Shown in pieces: positions 25,782 through 37,979 of a DNA stretch of 64,000 nt. The DNA lies in assembly GCA_963422465.1 (NCBI GenBank), contig OY730174.1, positions 1,240,001 to 1,304,000 on the forward strand. The letters are read 5' to 3'. Each line of letters starts with the position of its first letter. Position 1 is the first letter of the stretch. Origin of the DNA: Lichina pygmaea. Lineage: Eukaryota > Ascomycota > Lichinomycetes > Lichinales > Lichinaceae. A program made the translations under genes and the position numbers. The notes below the pieces were generated by a model. It was not told the origin of the DNA. It was given only the letters and a program-made list of their open reading frames with translations, and did no database searches.

Positions 25782-28700
25782 TTTGGTGACCGGACTGACC
25801 GACCACGATACCGTCGTAGACCCTCCCTCATCGTTGGAAACTTTTTACCCATGGACTCCGTACAAAGATGACCCTTGCCCCACATCAACATACTGACTAG
25901 AGGACGGGTCTTTTCCTCACCGCGGGTCCGCAACCCAACAGGGCCGTGCCTTACAGTACGGTCCTGCTGTCGATATTACCACCGCCCCCATGTCTAAGAT
26001 GTACATCTTCTCATGCTTCAGATGTATATCTTATCATGCTTCACGCTTTATATCCCCCCGCATTCACAACACACTTGCAAACTGAACCTACATCTGTTTA
26101 CGCAGGCACTTACATTACAGCACTTCACTGTGTTCATATCCCCACATCCTGATATCTGCAACAAAACTATTCAATCAATCGATCAATTAATCAAAGTGTG
26201 TGAGGTTTTCAGAAGCCTTCAGGAGTTCTCAGAGACTTTCAGAGATCTTCAAGAGGTTGAACTACTAACCTCATACTCTCCCTTGGAGGAAGAGTACCTG
26301 TAACCCAATATGTTTAGTTGTCGTAATCAAGCCAAGACAACTTCTACAGTCTTTCGTGGTTGATGGTGTGACATGCCAGCGATTGGTGTAGGACATGATG
26401 GGCTGACGAGACATCATGAGATATACTCAGGCCATCTTGTCCGAGTGATTCTTCTGACGCGGCCAGATAACACTTCCTTGTTGTTCACGAATCCTCCTCC
26501 TTCCAATGAGGGGATCAACAACAGTTTTGCTGGTATCATAGACAGTAATTTGACACCCCTTCGAGAAGTAGCAAGTAATTCAGAACTTTCCTACATCACG
26601 TCTGACCCATTCATACTTACATCAGCCTTATGGATCTCCAAGGGCGTATAATATTGATCTAATAAGCAATCAGTCGTCGGCCAACCCCCCCCCCCCCCCC
26701 CCCCCAGGATAAGCGTCGCCGCAGCTCAGGCACAGGCTCTTTCTACTATTGAGTTCACTACCGAAAACAAAGCCTTCATTCGATCTTTTCGTGGGTCTCT
26801 AGCGGCTTGTATGTATGTCGGCGCCCACGAAGATGTTGTCGGCCCAACAGTTTGGATAGTACGGTTCGAGCTTCTGCGGACATCGCCCATCTTGATATAT
26901 ACGTCGCCAGCTAACTGATTGGGTTGGTCCCAGAGTGCACCATCAAGGAGTGGACGTGCTTGGTCGCATTGTTCCGTGAGGGTAGAATTCTCCGGCAGAT
27001 TGACTGCCAGCAAGTGTTACTAGCCAACAATCCCCAACTCTACAGAGATCTTCTCCCCGGATGAATTAGGGTCAAAATTCTGATGGTCAGGTGGATCATC
27101 ATTCATCTTGATGATCGCCAAAAGATGGAAGCTTGCTGGAAGCCCCGTATTGTCGAAGCCATCGGTGGCCTTCCGATTGGCCACCGCGTCGAGTTCCACC
27201 CAACATCTGAGCCTGTGGGCACTGGCTGCCCTGTGTCAGATCGTACGTCTGATCACTTGGCCTATCGTGGCTCTCCTGGCCTGCGACTGCGGATGGCCGA
27301 TAGCCAAGAAGTCCTCACAACAACAACACATATATTTATGAAGATACTGCGACAGGCTCCTATCCTGAAGACATTGACAGGATAGTACTTGTCTGTTTTG
27401 GTCTGTGTCGGCTAGGTTTCGCCCAGTCTCCCAGCTCGCAACTATATCGGCCATGGCCGAGATGTGTCGCGGTGTGAGCAACAGTCCTGTGGGCAAGGAG
27501 GTGTGGTTGGCAGAAACTGATAGAAAAGTATGGTTTCCCCCCGGAAAATCCCAGGCCTGGCTTGAGAAGTCGATTGACTATCACGCAATATGAAGATCGG
27601 AACTATTACCCATACGTACGTACGACCCCAAGGTCTCGCAGTATCTGCCATATGATCTCTCACTGATCACAGGCGATGACTTGCCAGCTGCGGCAAGCTC
27701 GCCCGGTGGTCCTATGGGCACTGGCCGGGGATCATATGCTCAAGCGCTTGATGGTGACCCCATGTTCTCTTGTCGATTGAACATGTACAATGCTATGACT
27801 GGAACGTGGCGAGCCGCTGAGAAGTATGGTGTTCCAAGAGCTATGTAAGAAGCCCTTGTCCTAGGCGCAGAATATACCTCAGTTGTCGAGGCTTGCTCAC
27901 CAAACATCTCAGTTCTCTGGCCAACAGAACATGACGTCGACGCTGCGGACAACTTGACAAGATCCCTTTTGTGTTTGGGAAGGCCAACGGACACGACAGC
28001 CCACGCGCTCGTGCTCCAGACCTTTGAGAATACAGTGCAGGCAACCCACTTGGTACCAGATCAACACCCAGGCACGCTTAATGTAGCGACGCAGATTGAC
28101 GGGACCTTCCTACTCCCCCAAGACGTCCGCAACGCTACGATCAAGATGGAGAAAGCAGCCCCTCAGCTTGGGTTGGGATCACACTCAAGGCAGTAAGCAG
28201 AAGATCCGTGAACAATGATCAGAGGATAGTGTTGGGTCAATAGCTTCGTTTGGCAGTCCTTGGCAAGTGGGCAGGTCGAGCAAGCTGGGATCTGGACTGC
28301 TCTGTATATGTACAGTACGGTACGTACTCCGTACTCCGTACAGTACGTATGTACCTTACGTACTCCCGTACCAATGCCAAACACACTACTCGTACTGTAC
28401 GTATGGGTACGTGTACGGGGTATGTCACGTACATATACCGGTACCTGACATGACAAAATAACAAGAGAGTTGCACTCTTTGTCAACAAGTAATGTTGAAC
28501 AGTGGTACTTGGTGTCATGTGCGTACAAGTTCTAGTTTTGGTGTTCAGGGGGAGGCTCTGGTCATCAAGTACGGAGGTACGGTACTGTGTACCGTACTTA
28601 AGTACCCCGTAGCTGTCGGACCGAGTGAGGCCTGCCCAAACACCGCACCCTGGATCACTACAGACGGACCTACGAGTAGGAAGTACGTACGTATGTACCA

Positions 28701-29135
28701 GTACAGTAGTTGTCCCAGAGACCAATACTGTAGCTGATGAAGAGCCTAGTTACTACCTGTTATTCTGGGTGCTACTACTGGTAGCATCTGATGGCAGCGG
28801 CAAATACTTACGCTGCAGTCACATAACCTTCCGGTTGCTGTGCTGCTATCCTCTGTACTGGTGTGTACGGAGTAGTCATACAGCTTTTCTTCATCTTCTA
28901 GTCAAAGGGTGCTGCCACACTGTAGCACACTTACTCTCCTCATCTTATACCTACACTTCAGTCGCGAAGCTGTTCTGTTTACTAGTACTGCTACTACTAG
29001 TAGGAGCCCTCACGCACTCTACCATGGACTCTTCTATCGCCCATCCATAGTGTGGCCATATGATTATAAACCGTACTGTAACAGCTCTATCGCAAGCCCA
29101 GCCATCCATGAACCACCGGAGGCATCGTCACAACC
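25782..29135. other. 3.3 kb region with an unidentified broken coding-like tract
   Basis: The interval contains AT-rich sequence (25980-26300), a C homopolymer (about 26684-26705) and the coding-like tract listed at 26400-28200. Beyond that come GTAC-palindrome clusters (28310-28440, 28560-28710). No intact gene seen. Confidence 0.5.
26400..28200 (+). pseudogene. broken coding-like tract of unknown origin
   Basis: Several plus-strand segments have protein-like composition and together span about 1.8 kb, but are spread over different frames and broken at several places. I recognise no family. It could be a decayed host gene, a transposon gene, or an old copy of a virus-derived gene; the sequence does not tell me which. 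I therefore treat it as a fossil and give only its extent. Confidence 0.35.
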
Positions 29136-32100
29136 ATGACGCCAATTGAATCGGCCAGAGCGACGAAGAATAGAAAAATTGGCTCTATACTAGGTCTGTG
29201 TCGGCGCAGGAAGTATACAGCATTGCCGCTAATATACTACAACCAAGGCTTCGCCGTCGAGCTAATAGATCGACTCCAGTCGAACCCGCCAGAGTCCTCT
29301 CTTCTCCTCGATCTGCAGTACCAGATCGACCAACTTGGTCTGCTGGGACCCGGTCCCAGGACATCGAGGACCGACGAGCTCGATTCTCGGGGGACGACCC
29401 TCTGGAACCTGTCTACGCGGTTGAAGAGAGAAGAGGACGCTGGTATTCAGGGCAAGACGATCTGCTTAGGTGGACACTGCATGACGACGACAATGTCTGG
29501 TGGTTGACGTGGACGGCTGATTGGGGTAGTGCGGGTCTTTGCGTTCCTGCTCTTGGACTTCGCACAACAGAGGCCCGAGGGTGGTTTGCAGAGTTTGTTC
29601 AGACCATGTCGAGCCGATGGGGATGAGCTCGTTAGCTGATGTTGATCAAAGATTCTATCCGACTGATCAAGGTCGCCTTGAAGACGGCAAGGCACTGTCT
29701 TGGTATGTGACCAGTATCTTCTGGCTCTTCGATTTGTTGCTGACCGTACGCAGAACAGAAGGAGATCGATCTCAAGACAGTCTTGCAGGTCCTGGAACGA
29801 GCGGCTCAAGTCAGTCTTCAGTCGGTTGATGTCAAACCCCCGCTGAAGAACGCAGTACGAGGCGGAGATCTCGATCCATGTCGAACAGGCTTCAGCTGAG
29901 GGCCGACATCGTTACAAGCAGCTCTCAGCCGAGTACTTCACCGTGAGAATCCTACTTGTAAGCACTGATTTTTCTCTGCAGGTGGTGGCTTGAAGTGACC
30001 GGAGCCAGGCTTGGCGGCAATCGCGTCTCGACCTGGCGGAGCATATGTACAGCAAGGCTTCATCGTACCTCGAAGAGCTCGATCCCAGCACAGCAGAAGA
30101 TGTTGCGGATCTCATGTACGAGATTGGGCGAGACTTGCTCAACAAGCGTGAGCATGAGATGGCCGTCAAGTGGCTTGAACGGTGCTACGATGCCCTCTGC
30201 GGCCAGAGTCTGGAGAGACTGAGCCCGGATGCCAGTGACTTGCGACTGAGTGCCTTGCACGACCTTGGTTTGCTTGACTACCCGGCTTCTCTTCGTCCGT
30301 CTCTGACATGCACTACGTAGTGAAGGCGTTACTTGGGCGTAAGGATGAAGCAGCCACTGCTAGGGCACGAGATCTCCTGGACGTTCTTGAAAATGTGAGT
30401 CGCTGTATTGTACTTGAGGGCTGTCCTGATCCAGGACCTCAAGGACTACGGTGACAGGCTGGTCGTTCATGTGTTGAAGCTGGCGCTGTTGGAGAGGCAG
30501 TCCACCCCGTCAACAACGACCGAGTCCTTTATCGGTACGTCTCTTGTTGTGGTGATGCCATCACCGTAGAGCTCACGATCAAAGTTCTGCAGCGGATGAT
30601 TCGCACAGTCTTGCTCTCGGAGGTCAACTTCAAACTGTGAGGCGGCGTCCAGGCTGGATGGGTTGACTGCGTTCTGATGGACCAACCAGGATCATGCGCC
30701 ACATTCACAATCTACATCTGCGGAGGTACTGTCAATCCGGGGTTTGAGATATATCAATAGCACTAATCTGCATCGCACAGCTGCGAGCTAGCCTGCAAGG
30801 CGTTGGACGATTTTCTCTGCAACCGATTATATTCCGCTGAGCATCAGGAATGGGTGGAAAAGGCCTTCATCACAAGGCTCTGGATGGGCACGAGCGATTC
30901 GGACTCGGCCGCCAGCGTCGAAGAAGTCCGGAGCATCGTCAGCTCGCTGTCCGGCAACCTGCAGAAGCCCCTGGATGCCGCCGCGACGCACGCGGCCCAG
31001 ATTGTAGGTCCAACGTCGTTCTTGAAACGTCAGTCGAGAGTCTGACCGCAACAGCTTCTGTGGAAGAGAATCGAGTCCTGCTTCGTCCAGGGCCTCTACG
31101 ACGCTGCCCAGTCTTGGTGCCGTCTGGCGATGCATGACGTCTTTGCCAACTCCGGCGAGCTGAATCATGCAAAGATAGCAAGGTCGGACGGTGACATCAG
31201 AGGCCAGGTTCGATGCTGACGGCGGTAGGAAAATGATGCTCTGCGCACTTGCCGGTCAGGACCCGGGCTCCGCGCGCGACATATATAACCAGATGTCGTC
31301 GGACGCAAAAGCGGCCCCTTTGACACAGTATCTCATGTTCAAGGCGGCCTTGCGAGGTGGCGACCAGGAAGCAGGTAGCACGACCTTCTGGTATGGGGTG
31401 ATGTCGGCTGATACTCTCGGTAGCTGCGAAATGCCTTGATGCCGTCGGTCAAAGCTCCGACGATGATGCCACCTTGCTGTATGCCTGTGTTCTCGAGGCG
31501 CAAGAGACGGCCGACAAGGCGATCGCCGCCGCTGCGCTCCAAAAAGTGCTCGAAAGGTGTGAGCATCAGGTGCCTGAAGGGGTTCATGTTCCGGCGCTAC
31601 TCAGGTAGTTGCAAGCTTGACCTAGTCCATCTGGTAGCCAGACGCTAAAGAGTGCAGGTGCTCCTCCCGTTTACTGCTCTCCAAAATCGAGAAGGACCAC
31701 GAGATTGATGAAGGCACCGTCGAAGACCTGTGCGGCTCTTTTGAACGAGGTGGCTCACAAACTTCACCTGTTGAGGACTGCCCTCTAACTCTGAACGCAG
31801 CCGCAAAGATGGCCATGAAGCTCAAGCGCGAGCAGCGGACGCAGGCCGCGGAGGCCTTTTCCGTGTCCGAGCTGAATTGGTTCTCCAGGAACATCTACAA
31901 TCTGTCTTTGAAAGTGTGCGCGTCGTGGAAGCCTCAACACACCCTGCGTCTCTTGCGATGTTGCATTCAAGTCAGTGGCGCGGTTCACTGCCGTTTCCGC
32001 GAGAACAAGCTGATCCCTTTTCAGTTCATCGACCAGTACCCAGAGCTCGACGGCGAGTCCGTGCATGATCTTGATTCGCGAAGATTGTACTGTGACTTTC

Positions 32101-33904
32101 TCTGCGTGTCGTTGCTCATCGTCGAAGCTCGAGCAGAAGACAGCATCGAAGCTCAGGTGGGATAGTCCACTCACCCCCCTCCGGCTAGCGCCCGAGCTGA
32201 GTCGTGACACAGCTGCAACACTATCTATCCGCCCGCAAGCACGCCGCGCAATTCCGCAAGCGATGGCAGAAACGATTTCAGCGACAAGGACGACCGCAGG
32301 ACGATTTGTCGCAGGACGACGGTCTCGTCAAGAAATACGCCACGTTCGTAGCCTTTGATTTTGAGGCGGCATCAAGGCTGAAGGACTGGGACGCTCTGGG
32401 ATCGATGGTCGAGGTACGTGTTCGCATGGGTCCTTTGGGATGTAGTCGTTGTTGGATTCGGTCAGATCTAACCTCTGCATCGTTTGCGGCCGCGTAGGAA
32501 TGCGGCGTGTGCAACGATGCCAGAGTGTATGAGGTACTGGCAGATATTATCCTGTGCTGTCAGGCACCTGAGAGCAGTGAGTACTGAGCCTGCTATTAAT
32601 CAGCTCTGGAGTCGGTTTCTTGGCTCTTCTTTCTATTCCAATTATGGTCTACCTGTTCAGACCTGCAGCTGCGCGTGTCGCTGACGACGCTCTGAGGCTA
32701 ACTACGTCCAATGCTCATGTAGCGATCATTATCAACCTCCGAGTAAGTTCACAACCCCACCACAATCGCCATCTTCATCTTCTATCATCATCCTTAGCAG
32801 TCTCCCTGGTGTCGTATTCATCACCATCTCTGATCTTTTTTCCACGTCCTACTCCTATGCCGGTCACTATCTCCACTCTCATATCTACTACCATCTCTAC
32901 CACCATCTCCGTCATCTTCTCCGTTATCATACCCATATTTCAATCCTGTCTGCTCTCCCTCACCTTAAGCACAATACGTATCTCACGCGAGAGCCTTCCC
33001 ATGACATACAAATCACACAAACGCACTCGCACAAGCCATCTCATACTATATACAGAAGATTGTCTCCGCCTCTGCTCGTCTCGAGAAGATGGACACAGCC
33101 AAGCTGTCTCGCTGGATCCGATGTCTCCTGCAGATTGCGCTGCCACGCGATGTTGCTGTCGCAGAAGAGATCCTCGGGCGGGTCGAGGCCATCTGTCGGG
33201 ATCTGAAGGCGGTGAGTGCAGTGTGTTCTTTCGCGTCTCCCTATACTGAGCGAAGTGCTCTCGGTTTTATGGCTCCTTCTGGAGCTTTCGTGGCGGTCTT
33301 CTCCACGTCTGACATGCACACGTATGATTTGCTCGCTCTGACCTTCTCTTGTCTTCTCACCGTGTCCATTCCATCAACCCGCTCCATGGATTCATCACAC
33401 CTCCGTTCGCATCCAAAAACCACGCCGCTGTATGAATGCTGATGCTCTCCATCTCCAACATCTGCCTCATCCTGACTTTCCAACCCCCTCCCTCCCTCTG
33501 ACATTTCCCGCGACAGGTTCCACACGCTTACAACCCCGCAGAAACGCCAAAAACTGCCCTCCACATCCTTCTCTCCGTTCCCCCAACATCAGCAGCAGTA
33601 TCACTCCTCCTACTACTACCCACCGGAAGAACTCGAATGGCTCGCGACGACGACGTTCAATCGAGCGATAGACTTTTACTGCGCATCCGATGACGTGCGA
33701 TGTAAGCTGTGGGCCGAAAAAGCCTTGGCCATCGCTGCCATCTTCGACGACGAGACTCGACATCAGCCACAGCAACGGTGGCGAGGTGGAAACGTTGCCG
33801 GTGGTGCCGATGCGGCTAGACGACAAGAGCAAGGATGTGCCAAGTCGTTGAGGGACTTGCTGGAGGAGAAGTACCTGGGACTGAACTGGGGTGATCAGCA
33901 TTAA
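29136..33904 (+). CDS. SPO22: SPO22/ZIP4-like meiosis-specific TPR protein
   Basis: I reconstruct 23 exons: 29136-29193, 29248-29469, 29530-29580, 29652-29702, 29754-29809, 29856-29957, 30009-30267, 30321-30394, 30435-30534, 30570-30636, 30690-30725, 30781-31003, 31055-31182, 31229-31374, 31424-31604, 31658-31749, 31801-31970, 32025-32156, 32213-32413, 32498-32576, 32723-32742, 33056-33211 and 33542-33904. The product has about 988 residues, a usual length. The family acts on meiotic chromosomes in crossover formation and synapsis. Recognisable blocks are LRLSALHDLVKALLG, WCRLAMHDVFANSGELNHAK, ALQKVLERCEHQVPEG and YPPEELEWLATTTFNRA, set in helical TPR-like repeats. Every junction has GT..AG and keeps phase. 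Intron 1 (54 bp) has no stop and could be retained. The acceptors of exons 21 and 23 are my least certain choices. Confidence 0.85.
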
Positions 33905-34316
33905 CCAATTCTTCGCTTGCTTTATTTGGCTCGTCGTCTTGAAAGGGGAGAGGAGGCTTGGTTTGGTGACAAGGCCCACCACTGGCTCCGAGCTGGTCGG
34001 ATTACCAGCCTACAGGGTAGACATCCTTGAACATGCATTAGTTCCACCGGAAGACGATCGGCCCTCGAGACACAGGCCCTGAGATGGCTCATTAGCCTGA
34101 GCTACAGGTACAGTACTCCGTACAGTACCCAGCTTTGAAATCCAGCTTCATCACAAGTCATCCGGGATCTTCCTGTGGGCAGTGATATCGTAGGAGTGGT
34201 GATGCTGTGTAGGAGCCGATGTCGCGTGACAGAAGAATCCTTGTTTACGGTACTTGGCCTAGAGGCGTAGCTACACGGTCCAGCCAAGACCCTTTCCTAG
34301 TTTCAAGCTCTTCCCT

Positions 34317-34363
<47 letters not shown>

Positions 34364-34560
34364 ATGTACGCGGCCGTGGCGGCCGAGCAGCCTGATTCGG
34401 ATTTGACATGTACCTATCGTACCGTACTTCCGGACACGCGGTCTGGCTGGAACATTCCAACGACATGGCGTTGGTGGCATGGACGCCGTTGCGAGCTGGA
34501 AGACTCCTACTCCGTACGTACGTACGTACTGTATGTACAGTAGCGACAACGAACCCCAAT
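33905..34560. other. intergenic region with GAC triplet repeat
   Basis: No gene seen. A GAC repeat of about 15 units lies at 34318-34362. GTACTCCGTAC-type palindromes are at about 34110-34130 and 34515-34545. Confidence 0.5.
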
Positions 34561-34562
34561 TA

Positions 34563-35069
34563 CCCGTGCCACGGGGAGGGGGGGGGGGGGGGGGGGTCAA
34601 CGGTGACAGTTCAACGGTCCCCTAGCAAATCTTCAACCTCACAAGCTTGTACGGAAGTAATTCCACACCAGAACGACCGAACAAAAAATCCAACCGGCTC
34701 ATTCGATACCCCTACTTCTGCTCTATAATCCCTGAGATTGTACTCCGTACATACGTACGGATGTACGTACACCTCTCTAGATTCTTTTTCCGGTGGTGCT
34801 GAGAAGTTGTTGTGCTAGGACGTTGACATCTTTGGCTAGCTTCAAGATGCTGACTTTCTCGCAGTCGGAGATGGAACCTATAGCTTTCCTGATGCAAGCC
34901 TCGGCTTCCTCGTACGATCTGGCCACGTCGTGGTGGAATGATGGCGGGTTGAGATTGATGGCCATCGACAGATTTACTAGGGGACCGTTGAGGTGTCCGG
35001 ACCGTTGGACTGTGGGACGCTCCTCCGACGTCCCCAAGGTGCGGGGGTATTGCGCCGCCACGACACGGG
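34563..35069 (-). mobile_element. 507-bp TA-flanked DNA transposon relic (pogo/Fot1-like)
   Basis: The ends read CCCGTGCCACGGGG (left) and the reverse complement CCCGTGTCGTGGCG (right), flanked by TA. Subterminal blocks (CAACGGTCCGGACAC, AACGGTCCCCTAG, AAATCT) match the 994-bp element. On the minus strand an open segment reads MAINLNPPSFHHDVARSYEE and then SILKLAKDVNVLAQQLL. This looks like the N-terminal helix-turn-helix of a pogo/Fot1-type transposase; the catalytic part is absent. It is a non-autonomous internal-deletion copy. Confidence 0.75.
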
Positions 35070-35630
35070 TATCCTAGTTTACCCGTACGAGCGTACCTGT
35101 ACGTATCTACCAGTACACGACCGTTTCCGGACAGCCTGACTTAGATTACCAGTGAGCCGGCACTACCTGCGCAGTGGGACGTACTGTAAGTAGCGTGATT
35201 GGGCAAGAGAACATCGCGCGACCCGAGGCGATAAGGAAGAAGAGACGATAGGCTGATCTGGACACTCGAGCCTTCGTACTCGTACCACCCCTGGCAAGAG
35301 CCAGCGTCTGGGAAGTCGTGGCGGTCATGTTGCAAACAGCACATACGGATCGGTGCGTATGTGCTGGGCACTTTGCAGATGCCCGTCGGGGCCTCGAGCG
35401 TCGTGATCACGTTGATGTTTAAAGAAGACTGCCCCTCCCCTACTCCGCACTTCCCTGTCGGTATGGCGGTCAAGGACTGACGGAGTCACCTCTCGATCGT
35501 GGCGACGATTACTTCACCAATCGCTTCACCGATCACCATCTCTCGGAGCTGGTCCACTGTCTCTTTCAAAGCCTAGCTCGGCTTGTCTTTCATTCCCGGT
35601 CGGCAGAACAGTTCGGCCTGCTCTGTCAAG
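35070..35630. other. promoter side of the second secreted-protein gene
   Basis: No gene recognised. The interval begins directly at the end of the 507-bp element and includes a GTACGAGCGTACCTGTACGTA palindromic cluster near 35083-35105. Confidence 0.4.
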
Positions 35631-36408
35631 ATGTGGCATCGCACGTGCACGGTGGTGTTGATGGCTTGCGTCTCCCTGGCTGCGGCTGTCCCGACGTACT
35701 ACCAGACTCCCTCGAATTATGACAGTCCGTCTCAGACGGAGGCGGACGTACGCGCTTTCAATTGCATCTACTATTTCTCTACCAGGGTATGTTGCGCACA
35801 CGGGATACTGTGCCCCCTGTCTGGTACAGTAGATGACCGGGAAGACGCATCGTGACTAACTCAGCCACCTGAGCATCCTTGCAGGAAGATGGGGCGTACA
35901 TAGGACCCGGCAGTTTACTCGAGTGTCTTCAACAGCTGGAAGAGGCCACCGGTCACGTACCCAGGATCAAGGAGGAGCATGTCGAGATCGTTCAGAACAT
36001 GGTGGATCACGACTACAGGGACTGTGTGAAAAAAGTGAGGGATGTTCCTTCACCGCCGCCTTCTCCTCCCCCACGCCTCCGGCAAGCCCGAATCAGGCTG
36101 ACCGCCGTCACCATGCACCCGTTACGTTTCTGTAGCAACGCTTCCCTTCCCGGCGCCAATGCCGAGAGGAGACCACTCGTGGCGAGTTCAAGCCGCAGGT
36201 CGGCTTCTGGGCCGCGCTCGAAGCACCGCGAAAACCGACTTTCCTCCTGCAGAGTATCCCGGGGGCGGTCAAAGCCGCGGGCCAACGCATGTCTCGGTAC
36301 TTTGGTGTGGGATCCGACGCGTCTAGCCCTGGTCCTGGCAGTGCTGCCAGGTCTTTCGGTCAACGACACTACACCGCCTCAAGCCGGCGCTTCATCGCGC
36401 CTCGGTAG
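35631..36408 (+). CDS. secreted protein with four cysteines
   Basis: Three exons: 35631-35786, 35885-36034 and 36136-36408, giving 192 residues. The N-terminus MWHRTCTVVLMACVSLAAAV is a signal peptide with an Ala-rich cleavage region. The mature protein has four cysteines in the contexts FNCIYY, LLECLQQ, RDCVKK and RRQCREE. This is enough for two disulphides and fits a small secreted or effector-like protein. The N-terminal half is acidic and helical; the C-terminal half is basic. Both introns are in phase 0 with GTATGT and GTGAGG donors. I recognise no family. Exon 3 is assigned only because it continues the frame, so the C-terminus is less certain. Confidence 0.6.
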
Positions 36409-36539
36409 ATACATGCTGTCCCTCGTGGACAGTGATCGTCGGTGTGTCGGCGCACTTGGTCTTTTGACGACGTCGTCGTCGTTGCTGCTGTTGTTTTTAT
36501 CGTTACTGTTGTAGCTGTAGCAATTGTTATTGTTGCTGT
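36409..36539 (+). repeat. GTTGTT-type simple repeat at the tail of a LINE relic
   Basis: GTTGCTGTT/GTTGTTATT reiterations from about 36480 to 36555 sit where the 3' tail of the minus-strand LINE would be. Simple-repeat tails are usual for LINEs. Confidence 0.6.
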
Positions 36540-37127
36540 TGCTGTTGCTGTCGTAGTATTGTGTTGTATTGAATTCCTTCTCCGCTTCAGAACTAGCTAG
36601 TGGCTAGACTATGCCGGGAACACTGTGTAGCTGTATAACAAGGAAAACCTCTGGGCTCTAACACTTGTGGAAGCAAAAGAGCCCTAAGGGCGAAAAACCT
36701 CATTGTCCCACACACACACACCCTATAGGGCGGTAGACTGCTGGGGTAACGATAGAACAAAGAAAGAGGTTCGTAGCAGCAGAACCTCGAGATCCCTTAT
36801 TCAGGGAGGGACAGAGTTGGTGGGGTTGCCGGTGTCGCCAGGCTGCGTAGTTGTGACAAGGTGATTGTACGTTGGCCAGGCAATTGAACCCTCACTCGGC
36901 CCCCGTCGCTTTCGGCTCTTTGAGAGAGTGGTGGTGGTGGTGCTGTTGCTGTTGTTGTTGCTGCTGGAGGGGTTGTTCTCGCCATCATCGCCGTCACTGC
37001 TGTGCGGACGCTTCTCACCCGGGGCCCGTGCGGTGGGTGCTGGAGGAGGTGGGGGGGGGGGGGGGTGCCATCGTCACTGCCGCTATTGTTGTTGTCCTGC
37101 GAGCATTGTAGGGTGGCTGCCGGTGTT

Positions 37128-37161
<34 letters not shown>

Positions 37162-37445
37162 ATGGTGTGGATGATGCCTCCACACGTGGTACCAGGAATC
37201 GCCCAGGTGCTGCCATCCTTGCAGCAGTGAGGCGGTTCAACTCCCTATCGCGCACACTGCAGCTCTTGTCCCACGCCTTGTGCCCTCGCTGATGGCAGGC
37301 ACCACAGCGAGCCCGGGCTGGATCCTCTGCCACTCTGCACTGCCGGGTGTCGTGTTGGCCAGAACAATGGGCACAACATTGTTGGTCGCGGCAGGCTGTT
37401 GCAACGTGGCCGTACTTCTGGCACTTGTAGCATTGCCGTAATCGT
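36540..37445 (-). mobile_element. LINE relic (Tad1-like): end of ORF1 joined to 3' UTR
   Basis: On the minus strand a frame contains QCYKCQKYGHVATAC, CCAHCSGQHDTRQC and CGACHQRGHKAWDKSC. This triple zinc-knuckle array is typical of the gag-like ORF1 of fungal Tad1 LINEs. The frame ends at 36797. The sequence following it (about 36700-36560) matches the 3' UTR downstream of ORF2 in the copy at 19860-20545. The whole of ORF2 is therefore missing, so the copy is internally deleted. A proline/threonine repeat (SPTPTPTPTPT) and a C-rich run are inside the ORF1 tail. Confidence 0.7.
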
Positions 37446-37660
37446 TGCTGTCGTAGTAGTAGTAGCTGTTGTTGTTATTGTTGCTATTGCTGTCGTAGTA
37501 GTAGTAGCTGTTGTTGTTGTCGTTGTAGTAGCAGTAGCAGTAGCAGTAGCAGTTGTTGTTGTTGTTCCTGTTGCTGTTGTAGTAGCAGTAGTAGCTCTTG
37601 TTGGTTTTTATTGTTGCTCTTGTAGCTTTAGTAATTGTTATTGCCGTCGTACTCCGTAGT
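37446..37660 (+). repeat. interrupted GTT/GTA triplet repeat
   Basis: About 200 bases of GTTGTT, GTAGTAGTA and GTTGCTGTT reiterations directly upstream of the LINE ORF1 fragment on its strand. No coding value is apparent. The repeat truncates the recognisable ORF1. Confidence 0.8.
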
Positions 37661-37979
37661 AGCTGTAGTAACTGTCGATGCTGCCGAGAGGGAGTGGTCT
37701 GGCTCAGGATCAAGCTCACACAGGAGATCAAGTACGTACGTACATACTTCATGCCTACTTCATACCTACTTCGTACCTACTTCTGTATCTATACAGCGTA
37801 TCAGTCATACATACAAGATGATTTTAGACGATGGACACTTCCCAACACACTCAAATCACCCCCCCCCCCCCCTGCAGGGCACAAGTCCCCAATCTTCCTT
37901 TCCCTTTCCCTCTTCCCTTTTTATCTTTTTTCTATCCATCTCTAAACAGTCCTCCATCGATGTTACTACATCCGTTTAC

